Source of the DNA: Caryophanales bacterium
Lineage (GTDB): Bacteria; Bacillota_I; Bacilli_A; RF39; UBA660
Direction of reading: 5' to 3'
DNA length: 58,321 nt
Assembly: GCA_016290885.1 (NCBI GenBank)
Contig: JAEEVN010000005.1
Span: 1 to 58,321 of the forward strand
Shown here: positions 24,374-34,450 of the stretch, one piece after another
Layout of the letters: each line of letters begins with the position of its first letter
How positions within the stretch are numbered: the stretch's first letter is position 1
Program-made: the position numbers and the translations under genes
The notes under the pieces: model-generated
Databases searched by the model: none
What the model was told of the DNA's origin: nothing
The model's input: only the letters and a program-made list of their open reading frames with translations

Positions 24374-26341
24374 GTGTTTAAGAATGTTTTAAATGATTTA
24401 AAACTTAATAGAATATCTTATTTATTAGAAGTCATAGAAACTCAGAACTTTAAACAAAAAGTAGATGCTTATAATAAATTAAGAAAGATTAAACTAAATG
24501 AAGATGATGGGCATTTTATCATTGATAAAGTTACTACTATTAAACATAGTAATAAAGATGATTTTAATGTAGAAATATCTTTACTTTCTTTAGTATTCAA
24601 GAATTACTATGATTCATATTCTGATCATATATTAGAAATATTTAAAAAATTAAACACCAACACTAAATATGAACTTTTAAATATATTAGCAAATTCAAAC
24701 GATCCATCTGAACTTATATTATATAGAATATTACTAACAAATTATTATAAAGAATTTAATAATTATCCTTTAGGAACAATTGCTACTAATAAAGATAATT
24801 ATGATTTAATATTCCCTGAATTATATGAAACATTTAAAGCTAAAAATAATAGAAATAGTATATTACTATTATTAAATGATTTTATAAATCAAGGAGTAGT
24901 ACCTTTAGAACATTTAAATAAGAATAAAAAAGTATTACAAAAATTAATTATTAATATTTTTAAAGAAGGTATTAAATATAAAATAGATACTAATGAAAAT
25001 TTCATGTCTAAGAAAGAATATATTGATTTAAGAATATTCCTTGAAGTAGCAATTAATATTGAATTTTATGTTTCAAGTAAAGAAACTAAATCTAATTTAG
25101 ATAAGTTATATAAGATTAAAGATAATCAATTAAAATTATTTATATTAGAAAGTTATTCTAGAAAAGAAATGAGTATCTCTAAAATGAATCTTAATTCTAT
25201 AGCAAGAGATAATTTAAGTAGATATCCATTATATACTTTCTTAGAATATAATAATTTAGAAAAATTAATGCCTAAAAAATATAGTAATAATAAAGATTTA
25301 TCTTTATCAGATCTATATATTAATTATGGTATATCAACTGGATATACAAAAGTACCATATGATTTTGAATTATTAGAAGAAAGAATAATAGATAATTATA
25401 AATATTATATTTATAAATTTAAAGCACCATTTAATTATAATGAAGAAATTATTGATCCGGCGACTGATTATTTACTTAGAAATATTAAAGTAGATCAAGA
25501 ATTAATAAATAATGGTGAAATAACCTATATAGGAGTATCTGGAGGATATAATAAGGATAAGAACCCTTCTAGTATAGAAAAGCCTTTAGAAGGGCTTAAA
25601 ATAGCTAAATTAGATGATGATTTAGATAAAGTAATAAATAAATTATTAAATATAGAAATTAAACCTGTAGAAGTTAAAAAAGAAGAAGTAGTAGTACCTA
25701 AAGAAGTAAAAGAAAGTAAATTATCTAAAATATTTGATTTTTCTAAATTACTTACATTCTTTAGTATTATGATCATGGTATTAACTATACTATTAATATT
25801 ATATTTAAATAATATAGATTTATTTAATTTAAGAAAAAATAGTCTAAATCATACTAATATGATTCATGCAGTATTACTAGAACAAAAAGATCTAGTTAGT
25901 GAAATAAATTATAAAGAAATCTTCTGGAAAGAAGATGGAGAATACTACGTATTATTCTTTAAGAAAAAAGATAAGAGTATATATTATGAATATTTAAATA
26001 CTCTTCTTAAAAACGACTATAAATTCTATTTTGTAGATCTATCTAATAAAGATAATAAACCTATATATGAAGGAAATGAAACAGGATTTGTTATTAGTGA
26101 AGATACTTTATTAAAAGTAAAAGATCATGAATATTCGTTCTATATAATTGGTAAATCTAACATACAAGATGAATTTAAATCTTATACTGATGAAATAGAA
26201 AAGAAATTAGAAGAAGAAAGAAAAGCAAAAGAAAAAGAAGCTGCTAAAAAGAAAAAGAAGAAAAATGAACCAGTAGATGCTGAAGATATTCTAAAAGAAT
26301 TAGAAAAACAAGAAAATACTGAACAACCTACTGAAGAATAG
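24374..26341 (+). CDS. Large single-pass membrane protein, unknown
   Basis: About 655 residues, not recognised. The first ~420 residues are helical and HEAT-like, without signal peptide. A linker with the run KPVEVKKEEVVVPKEVKE leads to one membrane span (about residues 460-482, FFSIMIMVLTILLILYL). Beyond it lies a ~130-residue domain (EDGEYYVLFFKKKDKSIYYEYLNTLL...FYFVDLSNKD) that looks thioredoxin-like but has no CxxC. A Lys/Glu-rich coiled tail ends the protein. GTG 24374 is preferred: AGGTGA ends six bases before it, whereas the ATG at 24368 touches the SD. It may link a cytoplasmic platform to an outer domain. Confidence 0.65.
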   Translation: MFKNVLNDLKLNRISYLLEVIETQNFKQKVDAYNKLRKIKLNEDDGHFIIDKVTTIKHSNKDDFNVEISLLSLVFKNYYDSYSDHILEIFKKLNTNTKYELLNILANSNDPSELILYRILLTNYYKEFNNYPLGTIATNKDNYDLIFPELYETFKAKNNRNSILLLLNDFINQGVVPLEHLNKNKKVLQKLIINIFKEGIKYKIDTNENFMSKKEYIDLRIFLEVAINIEFYVSSKETKSNLDKLYKIKDNQLKLFILESYSRKEMSISKMNLNSIARDNLSRYPLYTFLEYNNLEKLMPKKYSNNKDLSLSDLYINYGISTGYTKVPYDFELLEERIIDNYKYYIYKFKAPFNYNEEIIDPATDYLLRNIKVDQELINNGEITYIGVSGGYNKDKNPSSIEKPLEGLKIAKLDDDLDKVINKLLNIEIKPVEVKKEEVVVPKEVKESKLSKIFDFSKLLTFFSIMIMVLTILLILYLNNIDLFNLRKNSLNHTNMIHAVLLEQKDLVSEINYKEIFWKEDGEYYVLFFKKKDKSIYYEYLNTLLKNDYKFYFVDLSNKDNKPIYEGNETGFVISEDTLLKVKDHEYSFYIIGKSNIQDEFKSYTDEIEKKLEEERKAKEKEAAKKKKKKNEPVDAEDILKELEKQENTEQPTEE

Positions 26342-26345
26342 TATA

Positions 26346-26374
26346 TTGATTTTTATATAGTTTTAGAGTATAAT
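26346..26374 (+). promoter_or_regulatory. Promoter of the Val T-box operon
   Basis: -35 TTGATT (26346-26351), 17-base spacer, -10 TATAAT (26369-26374), placed just before the T-box leader. Confidence 0.65.
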
Positions 26375-26384
26375 CTAATAAATG

Positions 26385-26581
26385 CGTTATAAGTGTGAGG
26401 AGTAAAATAATAATTATTTTAAGAGAGTCTATGGATGGTGAAAATAGATAATAATTTTATTTGAAGGTTGCATACTAAGCAGAAATATCCGTTAATACGC
26501 GTTAAGTATAAGAGAGCATAGATATCTATGAAGTAAGGTGGTACCACTCGAAAGAGCCCTTACATCATAGGTATTTTTTTG
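26385..26581 (+). promoter_or_regulatory. T-box riboswitch, Val specifier, upstream of HD gene and valS
   Basis: Stem I signature AGAGAGTC...GGATGGTGAAAA (about 26422-26444), specifier GTT (26467-26469) in the context GAAGGTTGC, T-box AAGGTGGTACCAC (26535-26547), and a terminator ending in T7 with arms TCTATGA and TCATAGG. It senses uncharged tRNA-Val. The first downstream gene is an HD hydrolase and valS is second. Confidence 0.9.
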
Positions 26582-26597
26582 TTAGAAAGGAGCATAT

Positions 26598-27344
26598 ATG
26601 AATAAAGCATTAGAAGAATTTACTAGATATACTAATAGTTATTTAGAATATGGTGATATGATACAAAATAAAATAGATCATACACTTCGAGTCACTGATA
26701 ATGCAGTTTCTTTATCAAGAAAATTAAATTTATCAGAAGATAAAATAGAAATAATTAGAGTAATTGGATTACTTCATGATATTGGTAGATTTGAGCAATG
26801 GAAGAATTATCATACGTTTTATGATGTTGATAGCATTGATCATGGTAATTATGGATATGAAGTGTTAAAGAAAGACAATTATATTGATAAATATATAGAT
26901 AATAATCAAGATACTGTTTTAAGAGTAGTTAAAAATCATAATAAAATGGATTTGCCAAATGATTTAACTGAAGAAGAAGTATTATTCATTAAAATTATTA
27001 AAGATGCAGATATGCTTGATATTTTATATATGCGTAGTATTTATGAATTAAAAATAAAAATCGAAGATAAACCTATGTCTAAGGAAGTTTGGGATAAAGT
27101 TTTAGAACATAAATTAATTAGTAAAGAAGATTTAATAACTTTATCTGATAAATTAGGAATTACTTTTGGTTTTGCATTTAATTTTAATTTTAAAGAAAGC
27201 TATATTATTTTAAAAGAAAGAAAATACTTTGATAAAATAATAGATATTTATAAAGATATTACAAATAATGATGAATTAAAAAATCAATTAGAAGAAATGA
27301 GAAATATAATAAATAATTATATAGAGGAGATGACATTATGTTAG
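26598..27344 (+). CDS. HD-domain phosphohydrolase
   Basis: 248 residues. Metal ligands of the HD superfamily are visible: His28 (NKIDHTLRV), His60-Asp61 (GLLHDIGRF), His82 (DHGNYG), His114 (KNHNKMD) and Asp136/138 (IIKDADMLD). The predicted role is hydrolysis of a phosphate mono- or diester, perhaps a nucleotide; the substrate is unknown. It lies directly downstream of a Val T-box and its last codons overlap the valS start, so it is expressed on valine-tRNA starvation along with valS. SD AAAGGAGC. A link to nucleotide signalling is only a guess. Confidence 0.82.
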   Translation: MNKALEEFTRYTNSYLEYGDMIQNKIDHTLRVTDNAVSLSRKLNLSEDKIEIIRVIGLLHDIGRFEQWKNYHTFYDVDSIDHGNYGYEVLKKDNYIDKYIDNNQDTVLRVVKNHNKMDLPNDLTEEEVLFIKIIKDADMLDILYMRSIYELKIKIEDKPMSKEVWDKVLEHKLISKEDLITLSDKLGITFGFAFNFNFKESYIILKERKYFDKIIDIYKDITNNDELKNQLEEMRNIINNYIEEMTLC

Positions 27345-29857
27345 ATACAAAATATAATCATAAAGAAGTAGAACAAAATAAATATGATATATGGAAAGAA
27401 AAAGGATATTTTAACTGTGATCCAGAAAGTAATAAGGATCCATTTACTATAATACTTCCACCACCAAATGTAACAGGTAAATTACATTTAGGGCATGCAT
27501 GGGATGTATCACTTCAAGATATAGTAGCTAGATATAAAAGAATGGATGGTTATGATGTTTTATGGTTACCAGGTACTGATCATGCTGCTATTGCAACAGA
27601 AGCAAAAGTTGTTAAAAAATTAAAAAGTGAAGGTATTAATAAATATGAACTAGGTAGAGAAAAATTCTTAGATGCTTGCTGGGATTGGACTAGAGAATAT
27701 GGCGGTAATATTAGAAAAGAATGGGCTAATATGGGATGTTCTCTTGATTATACTAAAGAAAGATTTACACTTGATGAATATTCTGTTAATGCCGTTAATA
27801 AAGTATTTATAGATATGTTTAATAGAGGGCTTATCTATAAAGGTAAAAGAATTATTAACTGGGATCCAGAAGCTAAAACAGCTCTATCTAATGAAGAAGT
27901 TAATTATAAAGATACTAAAGGTGCTTTCTATCATATTAAATATATGTTAGCAGGAACAAATGATTATTTAGATGTTGCTACTACAAGACCAGAAACTTTA
28001 TTTGGTGATACTGCAGTAGCAGTTAATCCTAAGGATGATAGATATAAAGATTTAATAGGAGAAAAAGTAATAGTACCTATAGTTAATAGAGTAGTTCCAA
28101 TAGTTGGTGATGATTATGCCGATATGGAAAAAGGTACTGGTGTAGTTAAAATAACTCCAGCTCATGATCCTAATGACTTTGAAGTAGGAAATAGACATAA
28201 CTTAGAAAGAATAGTAGTTATGGATGAAACTGCTCATATGAATGAAGAAGCAGGTAAATATAAGGGTTATGATAGATTTGAATGCAGGGAAGCATTAGTA
28301 AAAGAATTACAAGATAAAGATTTATTAATAAAAATAGAAGATATAACTCACTCAGTTGGTTATTCAGAAAGAACTGATGCTATGGTTGAACCATATCTAT
28401 CAGAACAATGGTTTGTTAAGATGGATGGACTTTCTAAAAACTTAATTGAAATGCAGCAAGATAAAGATAAGAAAGTTAATTTCTTCCCAAAAAGATATGA
28501 AAAGACTATTATTCAAAAAGCTAATGAATGTTATGATTGGTGTATATCTAGACAATTATGGTGGGGTATAAGAATACCAGTTTGGTATAAAGATGGCGAA
28601 ATGAAGGCTAGTATTACTTCTCCAGGAGAAGGATGGGTACAAGATCCAGATGTACTTGATACTTGGTTCTCATCTGGTTTATGGCCATATTCAACACTTG
28701 GATGGGCTATGGAAGATAAAACATTATTTAATAGATATTTTCCAACTAATTTCATGTCTACAGGTTATGATATTATATTCTTCTGGGTATTTAGAATGAT
28801 GTTTCAAGCTGAAGCTTTTACTGGTAAAAATCCATTTAAGGATTGTTATATGCATGGACTTATTCGTGCTAAAGATGGAAGAAAAATGTCTAAATCTTTA
28901 GGTAATGGTGTTGAACCAATAGATATGGTTGATAAATATGGAGCAGACTCTCTTAGATATTATTTAACTACTAGTAGTGCTCCAGGATTAGATTTAAGAT
29001 TTGATGAAGATAAATTAACATCTACATGGAATTTTATTAATAAGATATGGAATGCTTCTAGATTTACTTTAATGAATATTGAAGGTTTAAAAGAAATAGA
29101 TTTATCTGATTTATCTAAAGAAGATAAATGGATTTTAACTAAATTACAAAAAACTATTAAAGATGTAAGAAAATACATGGATAAATATGAATTCCAAAAT
29201 GTTGGTACAGTTTTATATGACTTTATATGGAGTGATTTCTGTGATTCATACATAGAATTTTCTAAATTTAGTATAGATAAAGAATCTACTAAGAGTACAT
29301 TACTTTATGTATTAACTAATATATTAAAAATGCTTCATCCATTTATGCCATTTGTAACTGAAGAAATATATCAAAAATTACCTATTAAAGATAGTGAATC
29401 TATAATGATTAGTTCTTATCCAGTAGTAGATAAAAAACTTATATTTGAAGAAACAAACGTAGAAGATATAATTGATTTTATTAAGACTTTTAGAAATACT
29501 AAACAAGCTAATAATATTCCTAGTGATTTTAAAGCTAGATTTGATATAGAAATTGATCCAATTGCTATTAAATTATTAAAACTTGAAGGTAAGATAGTTA
29601 ATGAAGAATTAGATATTAAATCTTATAAAGTAGTATCAAATTATACAAATGGAGAAATCTATTTTGAAAAAGAATTAACTGATGAAGAAAAAGAAGCTAG
29701 AGAAAACTTAATTACTAGTTTAAAATCTTCAATTGAAAGAAGAGAAAAATTATTATCTAATGAAAACTATGTTAATAAAGCGCCAGCAAATATAGTAGAA
29801 ATGGATAGACAAAAATTAGAAGAAGAAAAAAATAAATTAAAGGAACTACTAGGGTAG
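27338..29857 (+). CDS. valS: Valyl-tRNA synthetase
   Basis: Charges tRNA-Val and edits threonine. 839 residues, near the usual 870-880. HLGH signature in PPPNVTGKLHLGHAW (50-53) and KMSKS (516-520). The editing domain shows TTRPETLFGDTAVAVNP and DPNDFEVG. A short C-terminal coiled coil (about 780-839) is present. The sibling IleRS in this window lacks the HxGH form, whereas ValRS keeps it. Start overlaps the HD gene by seven bases; expression is under the Val T-box. Confidence 0.96.
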   Translation: MLDTKYNHKEVEQNKYDIWKEKGYFNCDPESNKDPFTIILPPPNVTGKLHLGHAWDVSLQDIVARYKRMDGYDVLWLPGTDHAAIATEAKVVKKLKSEGINKYELGREKFLDACWDWTREYGGNIRKEWANMGCSLDYTKERFTLDEYSVNAVNKVFIDMFNRGLIYKGKRIINWDPEAKTALSNEEVNYKDTKGAFYHIKYMLAGTNDYLDVATTRPETLFGDTAVAVNPKDDRYKDLIGEKVIVPIVNRVVPIVGDDYADMEKGTGVVKITPAHDPNDFEVGNRHNLERIVVMDETAHMNEEAGKYKGYDRFECREALVKELQDKDLLIKIEDITHSVGYSERTDAMVEPYLSEQWFVKMDGLSKNLIEMQQDKDKKVNFFPKRYEKTIIQKANECYDWCISRQLWWGIRIPVWYKDGEMKASITSPGEGWVQDPDVLDTWFSSGLWPYSTLGWAMEDKTLFNRYFPTNFMSTGYDIIFFWVFRMMFQAEAFTGKNPFKDCYMHGLIRAKDGRKMSKSLGNGVEPIDMVDKYGADSLRYYLTTSSAPGLDLRFDEDKLTSTWNFINKIWNASRFTLMNIEGLKEIDLSDLSKEDKWILTKLQKTIKDVRKYMDKYEFQNVGTVLYDFIWSDFCDSYIEFSKFSIDKESTKSTLLYVLTNILKMLHPFMPFVTEEIYQKLPIKDSESIMISSYPVVDKKLIFEETNVEDIIDFIKTFRNTKQANNIPSDFKARFDIEIDPIAIKLLKLEGKIVNEELDIKSYKVVSNYTNGEIYFEKELTDEEKEARENLITSLKSSIERREKLLSNENYVNKAPANIVEMDRQKLEEEKNKLKELLG

Positions 29858-29866
29858 TTCCTTTTA
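29839..29866 (+). terminator. Terminator after valS
   Basis: Stem AAGGAACTAC/GTAGTTCCTT with a 4-nt loop, covering the stop codon. Confidence 0.75.
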
Positions 29867-29914
29867 TTGATTAAATTTAAATTTGTGATATAATTAACAA
29901 TAGGAGATGATTAA

Positions 29915-32158
29915 ATGAAAATATGTAGTAACTGCAAAAGAGAAAATAAAGACGATGCAGTATTCTGCACTGGCTGTGGTAGAAAATTTAAAAAAGAAAC
30001 AGACATAGCCAAAATAGTATTATTAGTAGGAGTATTTTTAGTATTATTCTCTAGTATATTCTTTGGAATATTAAACTGGGGTATTATGAATAATCTATTT
30101 AGATTATTATTCTTCTGTTTTGAATCATGCTTATTCTTCTTATTAAGTTTAGCTTTAAAGAAGGTAAGTAATGTAACATCAAGAATATTCTTGGTAATTG
30201 GGTTAGTGTTAACACCATTTACATTAGCACTTATACCTTATTATAATTTAATACCTAATATTCTTTATAATGAGGCATTAATATATACATATTTAGCTGT
30301 ATTATTCTTATTAACATATGCAGCATATATATTAATTAATTTTAAATTTAAAAGTAAAATATTAGACTATTTAGCATATTTTAGTTTATTATTTTCAATT
30401 ATTTGTACTGTAGGAGTATTTACTTCAAGCCTAACAATATTAGCATTTGTATTAGTATTATATATGTTAGTTCTTACAATTGTATCTAAATTTCTTACAG
30501 GAAATAGGGTATATTATATTTTCTCAATTATATTATCATTCTTATTAATACCATTATTAATAGCAGTATTCTTATATAAGAGTGATATAGAAATAATCAT
30601 GAGTATTATTATATTTGTATTATTCGTGGCAGATTTATATCTAAAGATGATATTTAATAAGAAGAGTGTAATGCATTTCTTCACACCGTTCTTCTTACAA
30701 TTACTAAGCTTTGTATTAATTTGTAATATGTTTGGAGATAGTGACACTATTTCAATCATAGCATTAGCAGCAGTTAATATTGTATTCTATTTTGTAACAT
30801 TAATATTTAAAAATAATATGTTCTCAATAGTAACACTTATATTAACTCATATCCTGTTAGCATTCTTAACATTCCTTTGTATGGTAATTTCAAATAACAT
30901 GATACTTGTTATAGTAAGTTTATTAGCATTAGTTTATAACTTAGGATTATTAATTGCTAAGAAATATAACTTTGCACATATCTTTATAACATTAAATGTA
31001 TTATTTGCAGTAGTAGGATTAAACTTCTGGTTATATAACTTTAGTAGTTTAATAATAGTAACATTCTTATCGATTGTTTATTTAATTATTTATTTAGTAT
31101 TAAAACTAATTAAAAATAAATATGATTTCATATATTTAATAATAATGCTTGCAATTGGATTAGTTTCTATATTTATGGAACTAAATGGATCATTTGGCAT
31201 TATCAAATTAATATTATGTATTACATTTATAATTGGATATATTCTAATTAATATATTTAAAGAAAATATAGCATTAAGAATAATATGGTTTATTATATTA
31301 AATGGAATAATCTTTACATTATTTAATAATTTATATTATGGATTACTTGCAGCTTCTTTATTTACTATAGTAACAAGTGTAATATTCCAAAAAACATTAA
31401 AATTAGATTATAAACCATATTTATTATATGCAGAAATAGCTATATTTGCTGCAACATTCTTTAATACAATGCATCATAGTTTAATATCTTTATTTATTAA
31501 TGTATTGGCATTCGTATTAGGATATTTATGCGTATCATATTTCCATAATAAGAAACCATGGAAGATTGCATATATAATGGTTGGTTTATTATATATTACT
31601 AAGTTAATTGGAGTAGTAATAGAACCAATAGTTATATCTAGTTTAATAGCTATATTAATAGATTTAATAATAATAGTATCTATGTATCTATTAGATAGAT
31701 TTAATAGTAAAGAATTAGTAATAATTTCATTAGTTACATTAATTCCATATTATACTTTATTAGGAAAAGGAATAAGCACAACTTCTGATGAATTATACTT
31801 AATACCATTTGTAGTTTATCATGTATTATTAACATTTGTTATTAAATGGAAGAGTAATACAAATAGAAATGTATTTATATTAATACCATTCTTCTTATTT
31901 GCAGTATTATTCTTATTTATAAATAGTGGTGTAATATCTACTATAATATGTGCAGTATATGCTCTAATATATATGATAATGGGTCTTGTTAAGAAATATA
32001 ATTTATTAGTATTCTTTGCTATTGGATATTTAGTACTTGCTATATTATTCCAAATCTTTACAGTACTTAATAGTATGGCTGCTATTATAGCATTATTAGT
32101 AGTAGGATTCATATTAATATTTGTAGCAGTATTTTATAGTACAAGAAAGAAAGATTAA
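29915..32158 (+). CDS. Zinc-ribbon polytopic membrane protein
   Basis: 747 residues. The N-terminus is a zinc ribbon (CSNC at 4-7 and CTGC at 18-21, MKICSNCKRENKDD...). The rest is some 20 or more hydrophobic spans starting at about residue 33 with short loops. Bacilli encode many such zinc-ribbon plus membrane proteins of unknown role. The make-up (very high Ile, Leu and Phe) and lack of polar motifs give no clue to transport. It is monocistronic, bounded by terminators. Confidence 0.75.
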   Translation: MKICSNCKRENKDDAVFCTGCGRKFKKETDIAKIVLLVGVFLVLFSSIFFGILNWGIMNNLFRLLFFCFESCLFFLLSLALKKVSNVTSRIFLVIGLVLTPFTLALIPYYNLIPNILYNEALIYTYLAVLFLLTYAAYILINFKFKSKILDYLAYFSLLFSIICTVGVFTSSLTILAFVLVLYMLVLTIVSKFLTGNRVYYIFSIILSFLLIPLLIAVFLYKSDIEIIMSIIIFVLFVADLYLKMIFNKKSVMHFFTPFFLQLLSFVLICNMFGDSDTISIIALAAVNIVFYFVTLIFKNNMFSIVTLILTHILLAFLTFLCMVISNNMILVIVSLLALVYNLGLLIAKKYNFAHIFITLNVLFAVVGLNFWLYNFSSLIIVTFLSIVYLIIYLVLKLIKNKYDFIYLIIMLAIGLVSIFMELNGSFGIIKLILCITFIIGYILINIFKENIALRIIWFIILNGIIFTLFNNLYYGLLAASLFTIVTSVIFQKTLKLDYKPYLLYAEIAIFAATFFNTMHHSLISLFINVLAFVLGYLCVSYFHNKKPWKIAYIMVGLLYITKLIGVVIEPIVISSLIAILIDLIIIVSMYLLDRFNSKELVIISLVTLIPYYTLLGKGISTTSDELYLIPFVVYHVLLTFVIKWKSNTNRNVFILIPFFLFAVLFLFINSGVISTIICAVYALIYMIMGLVKKYNLLVFFAIGYLVLAILFQIFTVLNSMAAIIALLVVGFILIFVAVFYSTRKKD

Positions 32159-32180
32159 ACATTATGTTTAATCTTTTTTA
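32151..32180 (+). terminator. Terminator after the zinc-ribbon membrane gene
   Basis: Stem AGATTAAACA/TGTTTAATCT with T6, containing the stop codon. Confidence 0.8.
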
Positions 32181-32218
32181 TTTTTATGATATAATTTTTA
32201 TTGTTAAAGGTGATTTTT

Positions 32219-33922
32219 ATGAAATTAAAAAATAGTTATTTTTTTACAATTAGAGAAAGTATTAAAGATGAAGATTCTGTTTCAGGAAATTTATTAGTTA
32301 GATCAGGAATGATTAAAAAAACATCTTCTGGAATATATATGTATCTTCCTTTAGGATATAGAGTATATAGAAATGTAGAAAGAATAATAAGAGAAGAAAT
32401 GAATAATGCAGGAGCACTTGAAGTACATATGCCAACACTTGCTCCAACAGAATTATTTGAAAGATCTCATAGATTACATTTATTTGGTAAAGAAATGTTT
32501 AAATTAGAAGATAGATATGAAAAGAAATATGCTTTAGGACCAACACATGAAGAATTATTTACAGTAGCTGCTACTAGTGGTGTTGATTCATTTAAAGATT
32601 TACCATTTACTATGTATCAAATACAAAATAAATTTAGAGATGAAGCAAGACCAAGATATGGTTTAATTAGAGTAAGAGAATTCTCTATGAAAGATGCTTA
32701 TTCATTTGATAAAGATGAAAAAGGCTTAGATGATTCTTATAATAATATGTTTAATGCATATAAAAAGATATTTGGAAGACTAGGTATTAATTATAAAGTA
32801 GTTACTGCAGATACTGGTAAAATGGGTGGTTCTTTATCTGAAGAATTCCAAGCAATATCTGATATAGGAGAAGATACATTAGTACTTTGTGATAAATGTG
32901 ATTATGCTTCTAATATAGAAGTATGTACTTCTATGATAATGACTGAAGAATCTTCTGAAAAAGCATTAGAAAAAGATTTAGTAGAAACACCTAATGCTAA
33001 GACTATTGAAGAAGTATCTAAATATTTAAATGAAGCACCTAATAAATTTGTTAAAACTTTGATATATAATATTGATGGTAATTTATATGCATGTCTAGTT
33101 AAAGGAGATTCAGTTATTAATGAAGATAAATTAGCTAGATTAATGAATGCTACTGAAGTAGAACTTGCTACTAAAGAAGAAATAGAATCTAAGACTAATT
33201 CTATAGTTGGATATGCTGGCCCAATAGATTTAAATATACCTATTATAATGGATAATGAAGTAGAATTAATGGTTAACTTTATAGTAGGAGCTAATAAAGA
33301 AAATTATCACTATAAGAATGTTAATATTACTGATTTTAAATATGATTTTAAAGGTGATATTAGAAATGTTAAAGAAGGAGATACTTGTCCTAATTGTGGT
33401 GGTAAATTATACTTTAAAAAAGGTATAGAAATTGGTAATACGTTTAAATTAGGTACTAAGTATTCAGAAGCTTTAGATTTAAAATATCAAGATTCTAATA
33501 ATGAATTAAAACCTGTTATTATGGGTTGCTATGGTATAGGGCTTGATAGATGTATTGCTTCTATAGTAGAACAAAATAATGATGAAAATGGTATTATATG
33601 GCCTATAAATGTAGCACCATATAAAGTAGCTATAGTAGTTATAGATCCACTTAATGTAGATCAAATGGATGCTGCTAACCATTTATATCAAGAATTAGTA
33701 GATAATAATATAGACGTTATTCTAGATGATAGAGATGTAAGACCAGGTGTTAAATTTAATGATATGGATTTAATTGGTATACCTATTAGAATTACTATTG
33801 GTAAAAAGATAGTAGAACATTTAGTAGAATTAAAGAAGAGAAATTCTGAAGAAGTAACAGATATATCTATATTTGATGTTTTATATAAAGTACAAGATAT
33901 AATTGAAGAAAAGAATATATAA
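32219..33922 (+). CDS. proS: Prolyl-tRNA synthetase
   Basis: Charges tRNA-Pro. 567 residues, the bacterial form with an inserted editing domain (about 225-400) between motifs 2 and 3. Class II motifs: SGIYMYLPLGYRVYRNVERI (motif 1), FRDEARPRYGLIRVREFSMKDAY (motif 2) and the C-terminal GIGLDRCIAS (motif 3). ATG 32219 is chosen: AAAGGTGA sits about seven bases before it and a TATAAT lies further upstream. Unlike ileS, alaS and valS it has no T-box; a 40-base gap follows the previous terminator. Confidence 0.95.
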   Translation: MKLKNSYFFTIRESIKDEDSVSGNLLVRSGMIKKTSSGIYMYLPLGYRVYRNVERIIREEMNNAGALEVHMPTLAPTELFERSHRLHLFGKEMFKLEDRYEKKYALGPTHEELFTVAATSGVDSFKDLPFTMYQIQNKFRDEARPRYGLIRVREFSMKDAYSFDKDEKGLDDSYNNMFNAYKKIFGRLGINYKVVTADTGKMGGSLSEEFQAISDIGEDTLVLCDKCDYASNIEVCTSMIMTEESSEKALEKDLVETPNAKTIEEVSKYLNEAPNKFVKTLIYNIDGNLYACLVKGDSVINEDKLARLMNATEVELATKEEIESKTNSIVGYAGPIDLNIPIIMDNEVELMVNFIVGANKENYHYKNVNITDFKYDFKGDIRNVKEGDTCPNCGGKLYFKKGIEIGNTFKLGTKYSEALDLKYQDSNNELKPVIMGCYGIGLDRCIASIVEQNNDENGIIWPINVAPYKVAIVVIDPLNVDQMDAANHLYQELVDNNIDVILDDRDVRPGVKFNDMDLIGIPIRITIGKKIVEHLVELKKRNSEEVTDISIFDVLYKVQDIIEEKNI

Positions 33923-33936
33923 TTCTTTTCTTTTAT
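33907..33936 (+). terminator. Terminator after proS
   Basis: Stem GAAAAGAAT/ATTCTTTTC over the proS stop codon, followed by TTTTA. Confidence 0.6.
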
Positions 33937-33952
33937 TAATAAGGAGGATTTT

Positions 33953-34393
33953 ATGGTATATAAAGATAAGTATACGGAATTATCAAATAGTTTTAATGAC
34001 ATGGTTAATAAATGTATATATACTATGGTTGAATTAAAGAAACGTGGAATTGATGTAGTTAAAGATGATAATTCATTTTTCCAAGTTCCAGGGCCTAAAG
34101 CAGAAAACGGTAAATTTTGTAGTGGTATTGTTACTAAAGATTTTGGGGGAGCTTTTAAAGCAATACCTGGAAAGAATCCTACTGATGCAGATCTAAAATT
34201 AACAGAAATATATTTGGCAAGAGTAAGAGCTACTAAGAAATATGGTAGATTATTAATATCATATGCAGAATCACTAGATGCTTTTAATAAGGGTAAACCA
34301 AATACTTTACCCATTGATGCTGTTATTAATGCAATGAATGAATTATATGAATTTACTGTTAATACTCCTAATGAAAAGAAAAAGAAGAAATAA
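33953..34393 (+). CDS. Hypothetical protein
   Basis: 146 residues, not recognised, with no signal or membrane span. The sequence runs helix (about 1-32, ELSNSFNDMVNKCIYTMVELKKRG), a short hydrophilic beta part containing FFQVPGPKAENGKF and FGGAFKAIPGKNP, then two helices and a Lys-rich end (EKKKKK). SD AAGGAGG is strong. It lies between the proS terminator and the unusual radC promoter. No function is offered. Confidence 0.65.
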   Translation: MVYKDKYTELSNSFNDMVNKCIYTMVELKKRGIDVVKDDNSFFQVPGPKAENGKFCSGIVTKDFGGAFKAIPGKNPTDADLKLTEIYLARVRATKKYGRLLISYAESLDAFNKGKPNTLPIDAVINAMNELYEFTVNTPNEKKKKK

Positions 34394-34408
34394 TCTTCTT
34401 TTTTTATT
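34380..34408 (+). terminator. Terminator between the hypothetical gene and radC
   Basis: Stem AAAGAAGA/TCTTCTTT with the stop codon in the loop and T6, so radC needs its own promoter. Confidence 0.75.
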
Positions 34409-34414
34409 TTACTA

Positions 34415-34450
34415 GGGGAATTATTCTTTTTTTAGAGAATATAATATATA
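34415..34450 (+). promoter_or_regulatory. radC promoter, sigma-H-like, leaderless
   Basis: GGGGAATT (34415-34422), 14 bases, GAATATAATATATA (34437-34450). Both blocks and the spacing match the promoter at 761-795. The expected start site (about 34450) falls on the radC ATG itself, and no SD lies before the gene, which points to a leaderless message. The sigma-H assignment is inference; the repeated motif is seen directly. Confidence 0.55.

Noticed and set aside
32181-32218. A T-box upstream of proS, like those of ileS, alaS and valS
   Set aside because: Only about 40 bases separate the preceding terminator from proS, and no T-box sequence is present.
33688-34314. Long minus-strand ORF of 208 residues
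   Set aside because: It lies across proS and the following plus-strand gene, which have proper SD sites and family or codon support. It has no SD and a shadow-like composition.
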